The position numbers and the translations under genes were made by a program. From Poa pratensis (lineage: Eukaryota; Streptophyta; Magnoliopsida; Poales; Poaceae), in contig CAMZMU010000027.1 in the NCBI GenBank assembly GCA_947311845.1, positions 45,494,053-45,558,052 on the forward strand: DNA of 64,000 nucleotides, in the 5' to 3' direction. Shown here one piece after another: positions 9,778 to 19,902 of this stretch. How positions within the stretch are numbered: position 1 is the first letter of the stretch; the number at the start of each line of letters is the position of its first letter. Under the pieces are notes generated by a model. That model was not told where the DNA came from and did no database searches. It worked only from the letters and a program-made list of their open reading frames with translations.

Positions 9778-11089
9778 GAGTAAATGGCATTGGCGGTCAC
9801 TGAACTCGTCGAGTGGGTGTACTTAAGTCACCGTTTTCAAAAATCTTCTGAACCCGTCACACAAGTGAGCATCCGTGTGCACCACTGGTCACTCGACCGG
9901 TTTTGACCAGTTTTTGACCAGGAACTTTGCAAAAAAAAAACCTCCGATTTCTTTCTCTCCCTCAAATCCGTGGCGGAGAACATGGGCGACTGCGGCGAGA
10001 GCGCGGACGCGTCGGGGCTCAGCTGCAGCCGCGTGTTCAGCTTTAGCTCCAGGAGCTGCTCGAAGCTGCCAGCGTCGTCCGCCGCGAGGAGGCGGTGCAG
10101 CTGCAGCGCGATGCTCACGGCGAGCGCCTCGCCGGACCTGACGCGGAGGTTGTGCCGGAGCGCGTCGAAGTCCATGTCCTCGAGGATGGCGTGGTTGCTG
10201 GTCAGGTACGCGAGCTTCAGGATGGCGTGGTTGGTGGTCAGGTGGACGGCGTCGAGGGCGGCGCCGCCGCGGAGAGTGGAGGCAGGGCGGCCAGTCCAGC
10301 TCGTCCAGGCCCGTCCCCGAGCTCGCCCAGCTCGTCCAGGCCTGTCCCCGAGCGACAGCCCACAGCAGCACCGTCCCCGAGGGCAGCGGATGGCGACGCG
10401 ACGGCGCGCATCTGGGGGAGCAGCGGGTGCCCGTGGCCAGAGGTCAAGGAAGTGGCGGCGCGCGACGGCGACCTCGGCGGGCGTGCCGGCGAACGCGGAG
10501 ACGACGGCCGGATCTGTGCGGTAGAACGCGAGGACGACGACCACCGCCCGCTCCGCCTGGCCGCCGGCGACTGCCACGGCCGCATCGCCGTCTGGGATGC
10601 CCGCACGCGCGTCGTGGTGCAGCTGCTCTTGCGCGTCCTGCGCGTTGTGCTGATCGTGAGGAGAGCAGCGTTGACTTGTGCTTTTTATTTTTCAGAATTT
10701 TTAATTTTTAGATATTTACATTTTTACAAATTTTTTATTGCCTGACAGGTTCAAACTGTTTCATGTCATCTAGAGCGGACGAGCTCCAGGCCGCACGCGC
10801 AGAACCGGCACATATATTTTATTTGTGTTCTTTATTTCATTCCATTGATAGGTGGGGCCCACTTGACAGCAAACAAGGAGGCTGGGTGCATACATAAAAA
10901 TTGAAGGGTTATTTGCAAAAACTAACAAGCACACATGAGTCGCACGTGACCTATTTCGGTCAAAAACCGGTCGAGTGACCAGTGGTGCACACGGATCCTC
11001 ACTTGTGTGACGGGTTCAGAAGATTTTTGAAAACGGTGACTTAAGTGCACCCACTTGACGAGTTCAGTGACCGCCAATGCCATTTACTC
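9778..11089. mobile_element. Pack-MULE (non-autonomous Mutator-like element)
   Basis: A 1312-bp element with terminal inverted repeats of about 130 bp (9778-9908 and about 10960-11089), each beginning GAGTAAATGGCATTGGCGGT. A perfect 9-bp target-site duplication GGAATTGTA lies at 9769-9777 and 11090-11098, the Mutator hallmark. No transposase is encoded. The interior is strongly GC-rich and carries a GRAS-family gene fragment on the minus strand, so the element fits the Pack-MULE class of gene-capturing transposons. It is present only in copy A, so it inserted after the segmental duplication or was lost from copy B. Confidence 0.93.
9837..10577 (-). pseudogene. Captured GRAS (SCL3-like) gene fragment in Pack-MULE
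   Basis: An open minus-strand frame of 246 codons. Residues about 112-136 contain LTTNHAIL and AYLTSNHAILEDMDF, resembling the GRAS leucine-heptad motif FAHFTANQAILEA. Residues about 137-165 contain LRVRSGEALAVSIALQLHRL followed by LAADD, as in SCL3-type GRAS proteins. Then LLELKLNTRLQLSPDASALS and SPQSP resemble the SCL3 linker. The N-terminal 65 residues (VVVVLAFYRTDPAVVSAFAG) are not recognised and may come from a second captured gene. The frame runs into the inverted repeat at its 3' end. The VHIID core is missing, so a working transcription regulator is unlikely. The SCL3 assignment is from memory of motifs, not alignment. Confidence 0.7.
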
Positions 11090-12516
11090 GGAATTGTATG
11101 CTCCTTGGAGTCGTCGTCTTGGAGTCTACGGGAGGTGGATGTGCTATGTTTGGTTCCTGGGCAGCTAATGAGAACGTGTTTTCCAAAACGATGTGGTGGC
11201 GTGTTTGGTTGGAGATCCTCTTATGCTTGATGTGCTCTCCTTTCCGCGGGTTCATTTGTTCGTCTGTGGGTCAGCGCCCCCGATCCAGGGCTGGAGAGAA
11301 AAAAAATAAATGAAAGTTTCCCTCTCCGGCGGTACTGAGTTGGTGGTTGTGTTTTGAGACATCGGCCTTTTTCAGATCTGGCTTTTCAAGGCGTCTCGAT
11401 TGACATCTTCCTGTCGTGTCATCTTTTGGTAATTTCCTGCCTCGTGATGGTACGACGCCCTTCGGCCAAGCGCGAGAAGGAAGGGGCCTTCTTCGAAGGT
11501 GGAGGCAAATTGCACGATAGCGAACGACAAGCTATGTAGAAGTTGACCCTCTCTTCTTCACCTCAAATTCTCAACTAAAAGCTAAGAGGCATATAATCAT
11601 TTCTAGATACAAGTGGGGGCAGTTAATGATGCTCTTAGCGCGATGCTAGTACCATTCGGATATTAGTGTATGTACATATGGTTGATTATGGATGATTTGT
11701 TGCTCATAGTCGTTGGCAGAAGATCCTAGCTAACGCGCACACTATTTTAGGATGATCTTTTTCCCGAACATCCCAGTGATACAAGATCAATCAGTTTAGC
11801 GTATGTAATTACTAAACCAACTCGCGTAGCTCGTCCGAGCGTGTTGTCTATGTCGTTGAAATGTATGCAGTTGCCATGTCTTTTTAAACCATCACTTATA
11901 GTCACTCCTACTCATATAGTAATGTTGGTTATTACACTATTAAATTTTACAACCTTCTCCCTATCTTTTCTATTTTCACATTTATACATTTGTATAGAAG
12001 CATACATAGAGATGGACTCTTGCTCACGGGTTTCAATGATCTCTCTATGAAAAAAATTAAAAATGATTTCTATTCGGAGCCACACAAAAATGACAAATGT
12101 GTGGATAAATGTACACACTTTCAAATCTTCAAAATATACAAGATTTTGTCGTTCTTTATGTAGCTCACATGATTTTTTTTTTTAATGGAGAGAGCACGGG
12201 TGCACGGGAGGCAAAACTCGGTTGCTCACTCATTTTTTTCATATCTATATGTACTTGCTTCTCTAAAAAGGTTTTACCACCTCGTATCTGTCGCAGTACC
12301 GCGCGCAAGATTTATTGCCCGGAGACGCAAGATGCCGATGGGACGACGCAACAACTGGGATCACAATTAGGTAACCAGAGGTAATTACTGTGCACCTAAC
12401 GGCATCCTCCCAAATCATGCCATCGAGAACTTCACAGTTGGCAGCGACCACGCACGGCAAGAAGGGAGGGAGAGATCGAGGCATATGTACTATGTAGAAC
12501 AGTAGAATCTGGTCAC

Positions 12517-12860
12517 CTGTCAGCGTCGACGGTGCAGTCGGGCGTCCGGACGGAGCAGTCCGGCCCTTCGAAGCAGGTGTTGCACTCGCACCCGGGTCGC
12601 CCGTCCTCGCCGACGATGCCATCCAGGAACACGCGGCCGTGGCCGAAGCAACCCGTCGCGGCCACGGACTCGGCATCCCTGGCCGCCTGCAGCGCCCAGC
12701 TCAGTGAGCCGCCGCCGTTGCTGGCCGCGCCAAGCAGCTGCGGCGGCGTCGGCAGAGCTGAGAAGAAGTGGTGCGCTGCGAAGAGGGCGTTGAGGAGCAG
12801 CGATGAGCAGAGGAGGACATGGAGCCCGAGCACCCCAGGTGTTCTGGAGGCGGGTTCCAT
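12517..12860 (-). pseudogene. TAR-like copy A, exon 1 (membrane anchor, EGF-like domain)
   Basis: Starts MEPASRTPG, then a hydrophobic signal-anchor (VLGLHVLLCSSLLLNALF, residues about 10-27). The alliinase EGF-like segment follows, with the cysteine-rich motif GCECNTCFEGPDCSVRTPDC (about residues 90-110). Exon 1 ends CTGACAG|GTGACC, leaving 2 nt for exon 2. The EGF_alliinase plus aminotransferase layout is known from tryptophan aminotransferase-related proteins of the TAR3/TAR4 type. Related TAA1/TAR proteins convert tryptophan to indole-3-pyruvate for auxin synthesis, but substrates of the EGF-bearing subgroup are less certain. Exon 1 is intact here; the gene is broken in exon 4. Confidence 0.88.
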
Positions 12861-13289
12861 CGTTTGGTTTGGCTGTGTGAATCCTACAATCGTGGAGAGC
12901 TTGCTTTAAGTCAGTGGCGTGCGTGTGGCCCTGCTGCAGATTTTTTTTTGCGGGACCCCACCTTCAGAGAGTGACGTTCGTTTAGAATACTGTTTTTTCT
13001 CAAAAGAAAAAATCATGCAGTACAGGAGGTGGTAGACTTTGTTGGGTTGAATCCTCCCTGATCTTTGCTTCTATGTACACGGTATATCTCTAAAAATCAT
13101 GTTTGAGATTGATAGTTTGATTGGTCGGCCTGGCTTGGCGTGGTAGGGCTGCTTCTGGTGACGCCATCATGCTGCTAGGAGTTGCTGCCGAGTGACCGGT
13201 ACCACTGTAAGCCGCCTACTCCAAGTCGAGGACCAAGAACTCCGGAAATCAGAATGCGCCATGGACGGTGTGATTGCATGGAGAGGAAT

Positions 13290-16200
13290 GGATTGGCTGA
13301 CTTTGTATCCCACAAAGTCAGGTGACTTTGAGTTACTGACACGTAAAGGGTCTCGGTAAGGTGGTAGTTGTAAAAGATATCACCCTTGTAAATGTCATGC
13401 TTGTCGAGTCCCTCGGTTACAATTTAATGTTCGTTCGTGCACTTAATAAGATGAACATTGATGTCCATTTTACTATTGATATGGTGATACTCTTGAGGAG
13501 CAAGACTTTAGGCCTTGTTTGATTCACAGGATTTTGGTAGGAAAAGCGTAGGATTCTTATTCCTATAGGATTTTGTACTGTAGCATCGTTTGAATCAAAG
13601 GATTGCACTAAAGGAAATCTGAGGGAAATTTTCCTTTGCAACCAGATTCATAGGAAATACAAGGGAAACCAACAATGAAGTCTGACCTCATTTTTTCATT
13701 CCTTTGAGAGGAACGAGGCAACAGAAGCCACTTAAAGCTGTTGCTCCTACTTATTACATAGGCTAATCAAGTTGCTTAACAAATAGGTTAAGATTCCTCT
13801 ACTTTTCCTTTCATGTATATCAAACGACCACTAAAGAAAGTATTCCTACAATCTCCAATCCTTTGTTTTCCCGTTGCAATCCTTCACCGTTCCTATCCCT
13901 ATTCCTATTCCTGCACTTTGTGATCCTTTGAATCAAACAAGGCCTTAAAGGTCATGCTCGTTGGGTATGTTGAAAATGAGTTGTTTGTGGTGGACTTTTC
14001 GGGGTCAACCAACACTTAAGCAATATGCCTATTTGGAAAGGCCGACGTGGGGTGGTTGTGGCATCGCCGCTTGTCCCATGTCAACATGAGAACTTTGCAA
14101 AGTCTTCACAAGGGTGGCCACATTCTTGGACTAAAAAACAATGTTTCTTTTTCTAGAGATCGTCTTTGTAGGGCTTGTGTTGAAGGAAAGATGCATGATT
14201 CTCCCCATCCAAGCAAGACCATCATTTCATCAAAGAGGATATTGGAACTTCTTCATGTTGATCTCTTTGGTGCCGTGCCTCACCAAGTCTTGGTGGGAAG
14301 AAGTATTGCTTAGTGATTGTTGATGACTATTCAAGATTTACTTGGGTTTATTTCTTCAAACGAAGGATGAGACTCAACAAACCGTCATCGACTTCTCCAA
14401 TGAAATTCAACGCCAACACAATGTCCCCATATTGGCCATTAGGAGTGACAATGGCTCCGAGTTCAAGAACTACACCCTAAATGAGTTTCTTAGTGAAGAG
14501 GGATTCGTCATCAATATTCCGCTGCATATACCCCTCAACAAAATGGTGTAGCCGAAAGGAAGAACCGGACCTCATGGATATGGCAAGGTCTATGTTGGCG
14601 GAGTTTAAGTCTCCACTCTTCTTGTGGGCCGAAGCCATCTCCACGGCGTGTCATTCATCAAACCGGTTATTCTTTCGCAAAGGCAAGAAGTTTACACCTT
14701 ATGAGATGCTCACCGGCAACAAGCCCAATGTCTCCTACTACCGAGTATTTGGTTGTAAGTGTTTCTATAAAATCAAAGGTGTTCGTTTATCTAAATTTGA
14801 ATCTAAAGCTTTAGAGGGTATTTTTGTTGGTTACGGTGTGAATCTCACACTTATAGAGTCTACGACAAATCCTTAGGGAGAGTTAGAATCTTGTAGTGTG
14901 AGTTCGATGAGAATGACGGCTCCCAAGTGGCGCAATTTCATGTTTGTGATGTAGATAATGAGGAACCTCAAGATGCAATAAGAAGATGGGCGTTGGTTTC
15001 TATCGCGACATTGAGATTCATCACGAGTCTCCTCAAGCAAGTCCAAGCTCCACTTAAGTGGAGACCTCATCATCACAAGTTGAACCGGCACCTACCATGG
15101 AAGCAAATGATGCACCAACCCAAGAACAAGTTCAAGACCCTCCTCATGTTGACCAAGTTGCTATGCAAGAACCAAGTTCTATTGTTGATGCTAGCCAAGG
15201 TCAAGACCAAGATCAACCCTCTCCTTCTATTGTTGAAGATGTGCATAATGATGATCAAGGTCAACATTCCGGTCAAGACGGGGACTCAAATGATCAAGAT
15301 GATCAAGAGATACCTCCAAGATGCAATAGAGATATCGAAACCCGTCGAAAAGTAAGGATTGCAAGAGACTTTGAAATAAAAAGTCACAGCTAGAAGAAAT
15401 CATTGGTGACCTAAGTAGGGTGTGACCACAAGGAGACAATTGGCAAGCTTTAGTGAACATCAAGCACACATCTCCATGGTGGAACCAAAGAAAGTGTTTG
15501 AAGCTCTTGAAGATCCGGATTGGTTGGAAGCTATGCATGATGAACTCAATAACTTCAAGCGCAACAAAGTGTGGAATCTAGTTGAGAAGCCAAAGATTGC
15601 CGCAATGTTATAGGCACTAGTGGATATTCAAGAACAAGCAAGATGAACATGGAATGGTTGTAGGAACAAGGCAAGATTGGTTGCACAAGGGTACTCTCAA
15701 GTTGAAGGCATTGATTTTGGAGAGACTTTTGCACCCGTGGCTCGCCTTGAGTCCATCCGTATCCTTCTTGCATATGCATCACATCATAATTTCAAGTTGC
15801 AACAAATGGATGTGAAAAGTGCTTTTTAATGGTCCTTTAAAGGAGTTGGTATATGTTAAGCAACCACCGGGTTTCGAGGATCCCAAATTCCCTAACCATG
15901 TCTACAAGCTTGATAAGGCGCTCTATGGTCTCAAACAAGCACCTCGTGCTTGGTATGAGCACCTAAGAGAGCTATTGCTAGACCGTGGATTTGAAGTGGG
16001 GCAAATCGATCCCACCCTCTTTACCAAGAGGGTTAAAGGGGAGCTTTTCATATGCCAACTTTATGTTGATGTTATTATATTTGGCTCATCTAACAAAGCT
16101 TTCAATGATGAATTTTCAAAGCTTATGACCGATAGGTTCGAGATGTCTATGATGGGCGAATTGAAGTTCTTTCTTGGATTTGAGATCAAGCAATTGAATG

Positions 16201-16985
16201 AAGGGACTTTCATCTCTCAAGCCAAATATACCCAAGACATGCTCAAGAGGTTCAATATGCAAATGCTAAGGAGAAGCGGTTTTCTATGGACACCAAATGC
16301 CATCTTGAACTTAACCCCGACGGTATTGATGTTGATCAAAAACTTTATCGCTCTATGATTGGTTCTTTGCTTTATCTTTGTGCATCTAGACCCGATATTG
16401 TGTTGAGTGTAGGGGTGTGTGCAAGGTATCAAGCGCTCCTAAAAAAGCCACTTGAAGGCGGTCAATAGAATCCTTCGCTATTTTGTTTATACCCCAAGGT
16501 TTGGTTTGTGGTACCCAAAGGGCACTAATTTCTCTCTTGCCGGGTACACGGATTGGATTGGGCCGGTTGCAAGGATGATAGGAAATCAACTTCCGGGGCA
16601 TGCCAATTTCTTGGTAGGTCCTTGGTGAGTTGGTCTTCTAAGAAGCAAAATTGCATATCTCTGTCCTCCGCCAAATCCGAGTATGTGGCGGCCGCTAGTG
16701 CTTGCACCCAATTATTATGGATGAGGCAAACTTTAAAGAAATACGGTGTCAATTGTGAAAAAGTGCCTCTTTTGTATGACAATGAAAGTGCAATCAAGAT
16801 TGACCACAACCTAGTGCAACACTAAGAACGAAGCATATTGAGATCCGTCATCATTTTATTCGGGATCATATTGCCCGTGGTGATATTGAGCTTGGCTATA
16901 TTCCAACCAAAAACCAACTTGCCGATATTTTCACGAAGCCACTTGATGAAGCAAGATTCACTTATTTGAGGCATGAGCTAAATAT
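13290..16985 (+). pseudogene. Copia pol remnant: GAG-preintegrase, integrase, RT, RNase H
   Basis: Domains follow copia order. GAG-preintegrase: WLWHRRLSHVNMRTLQSLHK (about 14050). Integrase: first catalytic D in LLHVDLFGAV, second in IRSDNGSEFKN, then the NGVAERKN glutamate motif reached only after a frameshift near 14550. [22 protein letters not shown] at about 15900. The RT box reads YVDVIIFGS where active elements have YVDD, so a catalytic aspartate is lost. RNase H: LSSAKSEYVAAASACTQLLW and KHIEIRHHFIRDHI (to about 16985). Multiple stops and frameshifts plus a MITE break the protein. It is inactive. Confidence 0.9.
13511..13944. mobile_element. Tourist-like MITE (PIF/Harbinger type)
   Basis: A 434-bp element with terminal inverted repeats GGCCTTGTTTGATTCA and its complement TGAATCAAACAAGGCC, flanked by TTA on both sides (13508-13510 and 13945-13947). 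The 3-bp TTA target duplication and GGCC-type ends are typical of PIF/Harbinger-derived MITEs. It splits a copia pol codon series: the flanks read VILLRSKTL and then KVMLVGYVENELF. No coding capacity. Confidence 0.92.
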
Positions 16986-17479
16986 CGTGGATTCAAGGAG
17001 CTTGACTTGATTATCTTGCATACACACCTATATTTTGACTATGTATTTGGTTTAGGTGTAGGCATGGACATAGGGGGAGTGCGGCCCTAACACATTGGAC
17101 CATCCCTCCCCCATTATGCCTATATTAAGAACTCATTTACCTCTCTATATTCGTTCGATGAATTGTGAGCTTAAATGATGAGTGTTTTTTGTGAACCCAA
17201 GATATATCTTCGCGGTGTCACGCCATAAACTCAAACATGGTGGCCTAGGACACCTCCCTCTTCTTGTTGAAGAGTTGGTTCTTATTTGGATCTTATTGAA
17301 AATCTTTTGTTTGGTTCGGCTCTATCTTGTTTCTTATGGAAAACATGCCCAATCTTGGTTTTATGTGTGTTTGCCTCTTGCAAGATTGAGTGTGAAGTAC
17401 CATTTCAGGTTGAGCCTCTAAATCCCATGCCAAGTTCTTATCTCAAACCATCACTCTAGCACAAGTTCAATTCTTTCCA

Positions 17480-18060
17480 CAAAATCTGGGGTTTCAGAGG
17501 AGGCTCCGGTAGTACCGCCTGGTGGAACCCGGTAGTAACGGGCTCTGAATCTAAGTAGTTTAAACACTGCTCGCAAAGATTCAGGCCCCGATAGTACCGT
17601 CTATTTCGCCCCGGTACTACCGGGAATCGCAGGTATCCAATATAACTTCCTATGCGGGCGGGGTTGGGGTGATTCCCCATTTCTCCCCATCCGCACGACT
17701 CCACCCTGCCGCCCCCTCTGTCCCTGCTCCGGCCGCCGCCCTAGGCCGCCGGAATCCGCCATCCCCGGCCAGATCTGCTCCGTGGGAGCGATCCCCTCGT
17801 CGATCTCCTCCATGGCCTCCGGTATTTCCCCTTTTCTTGCACTCTTCGTTTCTCCATCTTGAAACCTAGATGCTTTTAGAGGAAATCACCGGTAGCTCCG
17901 TAGTCCACGGTTAAATTTGGTTGGAAGATCACTTAGGCCTCTTGTACTAGTTGATTCTTGTAATTTGTGGTGGAATCTTTCAATTTTGTGGCTTTTCTGG
18001 TTTGAATCGAGTCACTCGGTACTACCGGAAGCAGCCTGGTACTACCGCCCGTATAAAATT
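17480..18060 (+). repeat. Cluster of CCGGTACTACCGG-type palindromic motifs (pol-env spacer)
   Basis: Several exact or near copies of CGGTACTACCG or its complement CGGTAGTACCG occur between 17507 and 17635 and again in the env intron near 18018-18050. The full form CCGGTACTACCGG has 6-bp complementary arms around one central base. The same motif recurs in the 3' LTR of this element (27508-27775). Sireviruses are known for family-specific palindromes clustered in LTRs; a regulatory role is inferred. Confidence 0.8.
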
Positions 18061-18392
18061 GCTTGAATCAACTCCAAATTACATCTGTTGACTAGTTTGT
18101 TTCTCACTTGCATGAACTTGTCCACTCATCTCCTTTCCCTCCCTACCTATATGCTCTATCACAGGTAGCCGTCGTGGTGGTAAGAAGAAGCGTCTCATGG
18201 AGGAAGATCTTGAAGAAGAAGAAGAAGAGGTATTGCCAACCAAGAGCACTGCTCGTACCCGTGCAAAACCTACTGCTGCACGCATTACCACTACTCCCCC
18301 CAAGAGACAAGCTCGTAAACCGCTACATCTTTGGAAGAATGAGGATTATCAGAAGCTCAGAGAAGAAAATCCGTATGATACAGATAGGTCAC

Positions 18393-19902
18393 TGATAACC
18401 CCCAAGAGCTGGGGATCACTGTAGCACCTCTCAATGTGGAAGTAAGGTATCGATCCGCAGGAGAAAGAAGGAAAAGTTATCTATTCCCTACAACTAAAGT
18501 GTCACAAGTTTTAGTTGATTATGCACTAAACAAGTTTAAAGAAAAGGTGGTTGATTTAATGGATGAAGTTTAACGTAACAAAATAAGAATGTGAAAGTGT
18601 CCCAATCCTCTTCAATGCAAGAGGACAAGACAAAGGTTTTCTCTTATAGGAACAATGGACATGGGTTCATGGGTTCACTTAATCCTCTCTCTCATCTATG
18701 GTGATTATCATGTTATGGATAAAGTTCACACAATTGTCATGTTTTAATGGTAGCTTTTAATGACGGCTATATGTCCTAAAACACATAGTTGAAAGAAATA
18801 CTCATTTGTGTGCTATGTCACCCCCGCAAGGCTAGCATGGCTGCTGTCACTCCCACATCATACTCTTTCTTTTTACCCCCAGATAAAGGATGTTGGGCTG
18901 TATTGCACATGTCACTCAATACATATGCCGTTGTCACATCGGCCATCCCGTACCTACATACATCATACTTCATAATGGACAATATTCTAAACACTAGTGC
19001 AATGATTCATAATTCGTGTGCATGACCACATCTCTCTCATCTATCCACACTTGGTGGTGTCAATCACCTCATGACAAGGATAAACAAGGCATTATGCATA
19101 AATCAAACCATCACATGCATCATAGAATATCTCCAAAGTATGACAAATCATAAAAGCTCCAACACAACGGTAAATGCATAACAAATCATCTCATACCACA
19201 ATATCCACCATAGGAATTACATAGATGACCGTAATCATGTTCAGCAGCTCATACGGTACTAATTAGTGAAGCTCAAAGAGTGGAGAGATACATAAGTTAC
19301 CACCACAAACCCAAGTCCAGGGGGTGGACTACTCCCCCTTCATCATGGAGACGGTGGAGAAGTCGTTGGAGAAGATGGAGACCGCCCCGGCAGCGCCCCG
19401 CCGGAGTTTTCCCCCTCCAATCTGCAGCTCCAGGTCTCTGTTTCGTGGTTTCTGTGTTTCGGCGGCGCCCTCTCCAGAGAACGTCGGGGGGCTATTTTTA
19501 TAGTCGGTTTTAGGTCAAGACGGAGTCGTGAACGAAAAGATCGACGGCAACGGAGCCTCGAGGCTCCAGATGGTGGGTCCCACGCGGCCAGATCTTGGCC
19601 GCGTGGGCCACCCCTTTTGGGCCTCGGGCCTCCGCTTGTTCGCTTCCTTCGCTCACAAGTTTTTCCTTCCAAAAACTGATGCTCGTAAATTTCCAGGTCA
19701 TTTGGACGTCGTTTGGGTCCCTGAAACATTAAAATATAGAAAAAGGGTTTTCTGACTACGCAGGGTTAATTCCATAAAATAGGAAAATCATGAAATATTC
19801 CAAAAATCATTATAAAACATGATATAACCCTTATATGATGCAAATATGACTGGAATATAAGTAAAATAATGCAAAGTTCATGTATGCATTTTACATGCAT
19901 CA
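18393..19902 (-). repeat. 3' LTR of the nested non-autonomous element
   Basis: In element orientation (minus strand) this is the downstream LTR. Its inner edge at 19903 is preceded on the minus strand by the purine-rich tract AAGCTTGGGGATGT, the likely second-strand primer. It matches 24220-25736 almost throughout. Apparent ORFs inside, such as those near 19343-19729, are shared shadows. Confidence 0.95.

Larger units (their letters stand above)
9195..11540 (+). mobile_element. Retroposon-like GC-rich block split by the Pack-MULE
   Basis: The sequence is present in copy A intron 1 but not copy B. It begins after an A/T-rich junction (about 9165-9195) with a CG-rich leader. It contains GGTGAAAACCCTGAATCC (about 9723), which resembles the GGGTGAAAACC motif in the retroposons at 2265-3667 and 36627-37890. 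The Pack-MULE at 9778-11089 interrupts it. The outer borders are approximate and no target-site duplication was found, so membership in the same retroposon family is an inference. Confidence 0.45.
8713..12516 (-). other. TAR copy A intron 1, expanded by insertions
   Basis: This 3.8 kb intron contains three layers. The first is sequence shared with copy B (8713-9060 and 11870-12516). The second is a retroposon-like GC-rich block (about 9195-9768 continuing at 11099-11540), absent from copy B. The third is a Pack-MULE inserted in that block. Donor and acceptor at the ends are canonical (CAG|GTGACC and TTTGTGCAG). In copy B the equivalent intron has different insertions. Confidence 0.7.
1..13271. 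repeat. Segmental duplication, copy A
   Basis: Position 1 matches position 43638, and similarity continues, apart from private insertions, to about 13271 (matching 55884). Past that point copy A joins copia sequence and copy B joins a different copia fragment. Shared content is an LTR-like fragment, LINE 3' half, AT-rich minisatellite, SAP gene, tRNA-Gly and TAR gene. The left end lies outside the window. Differences seen by eye are scattered substitutions, short indels and whole transposon insertions, which suggests a fairly recent duplication. Identity was not computed. Confidence 0.95.
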
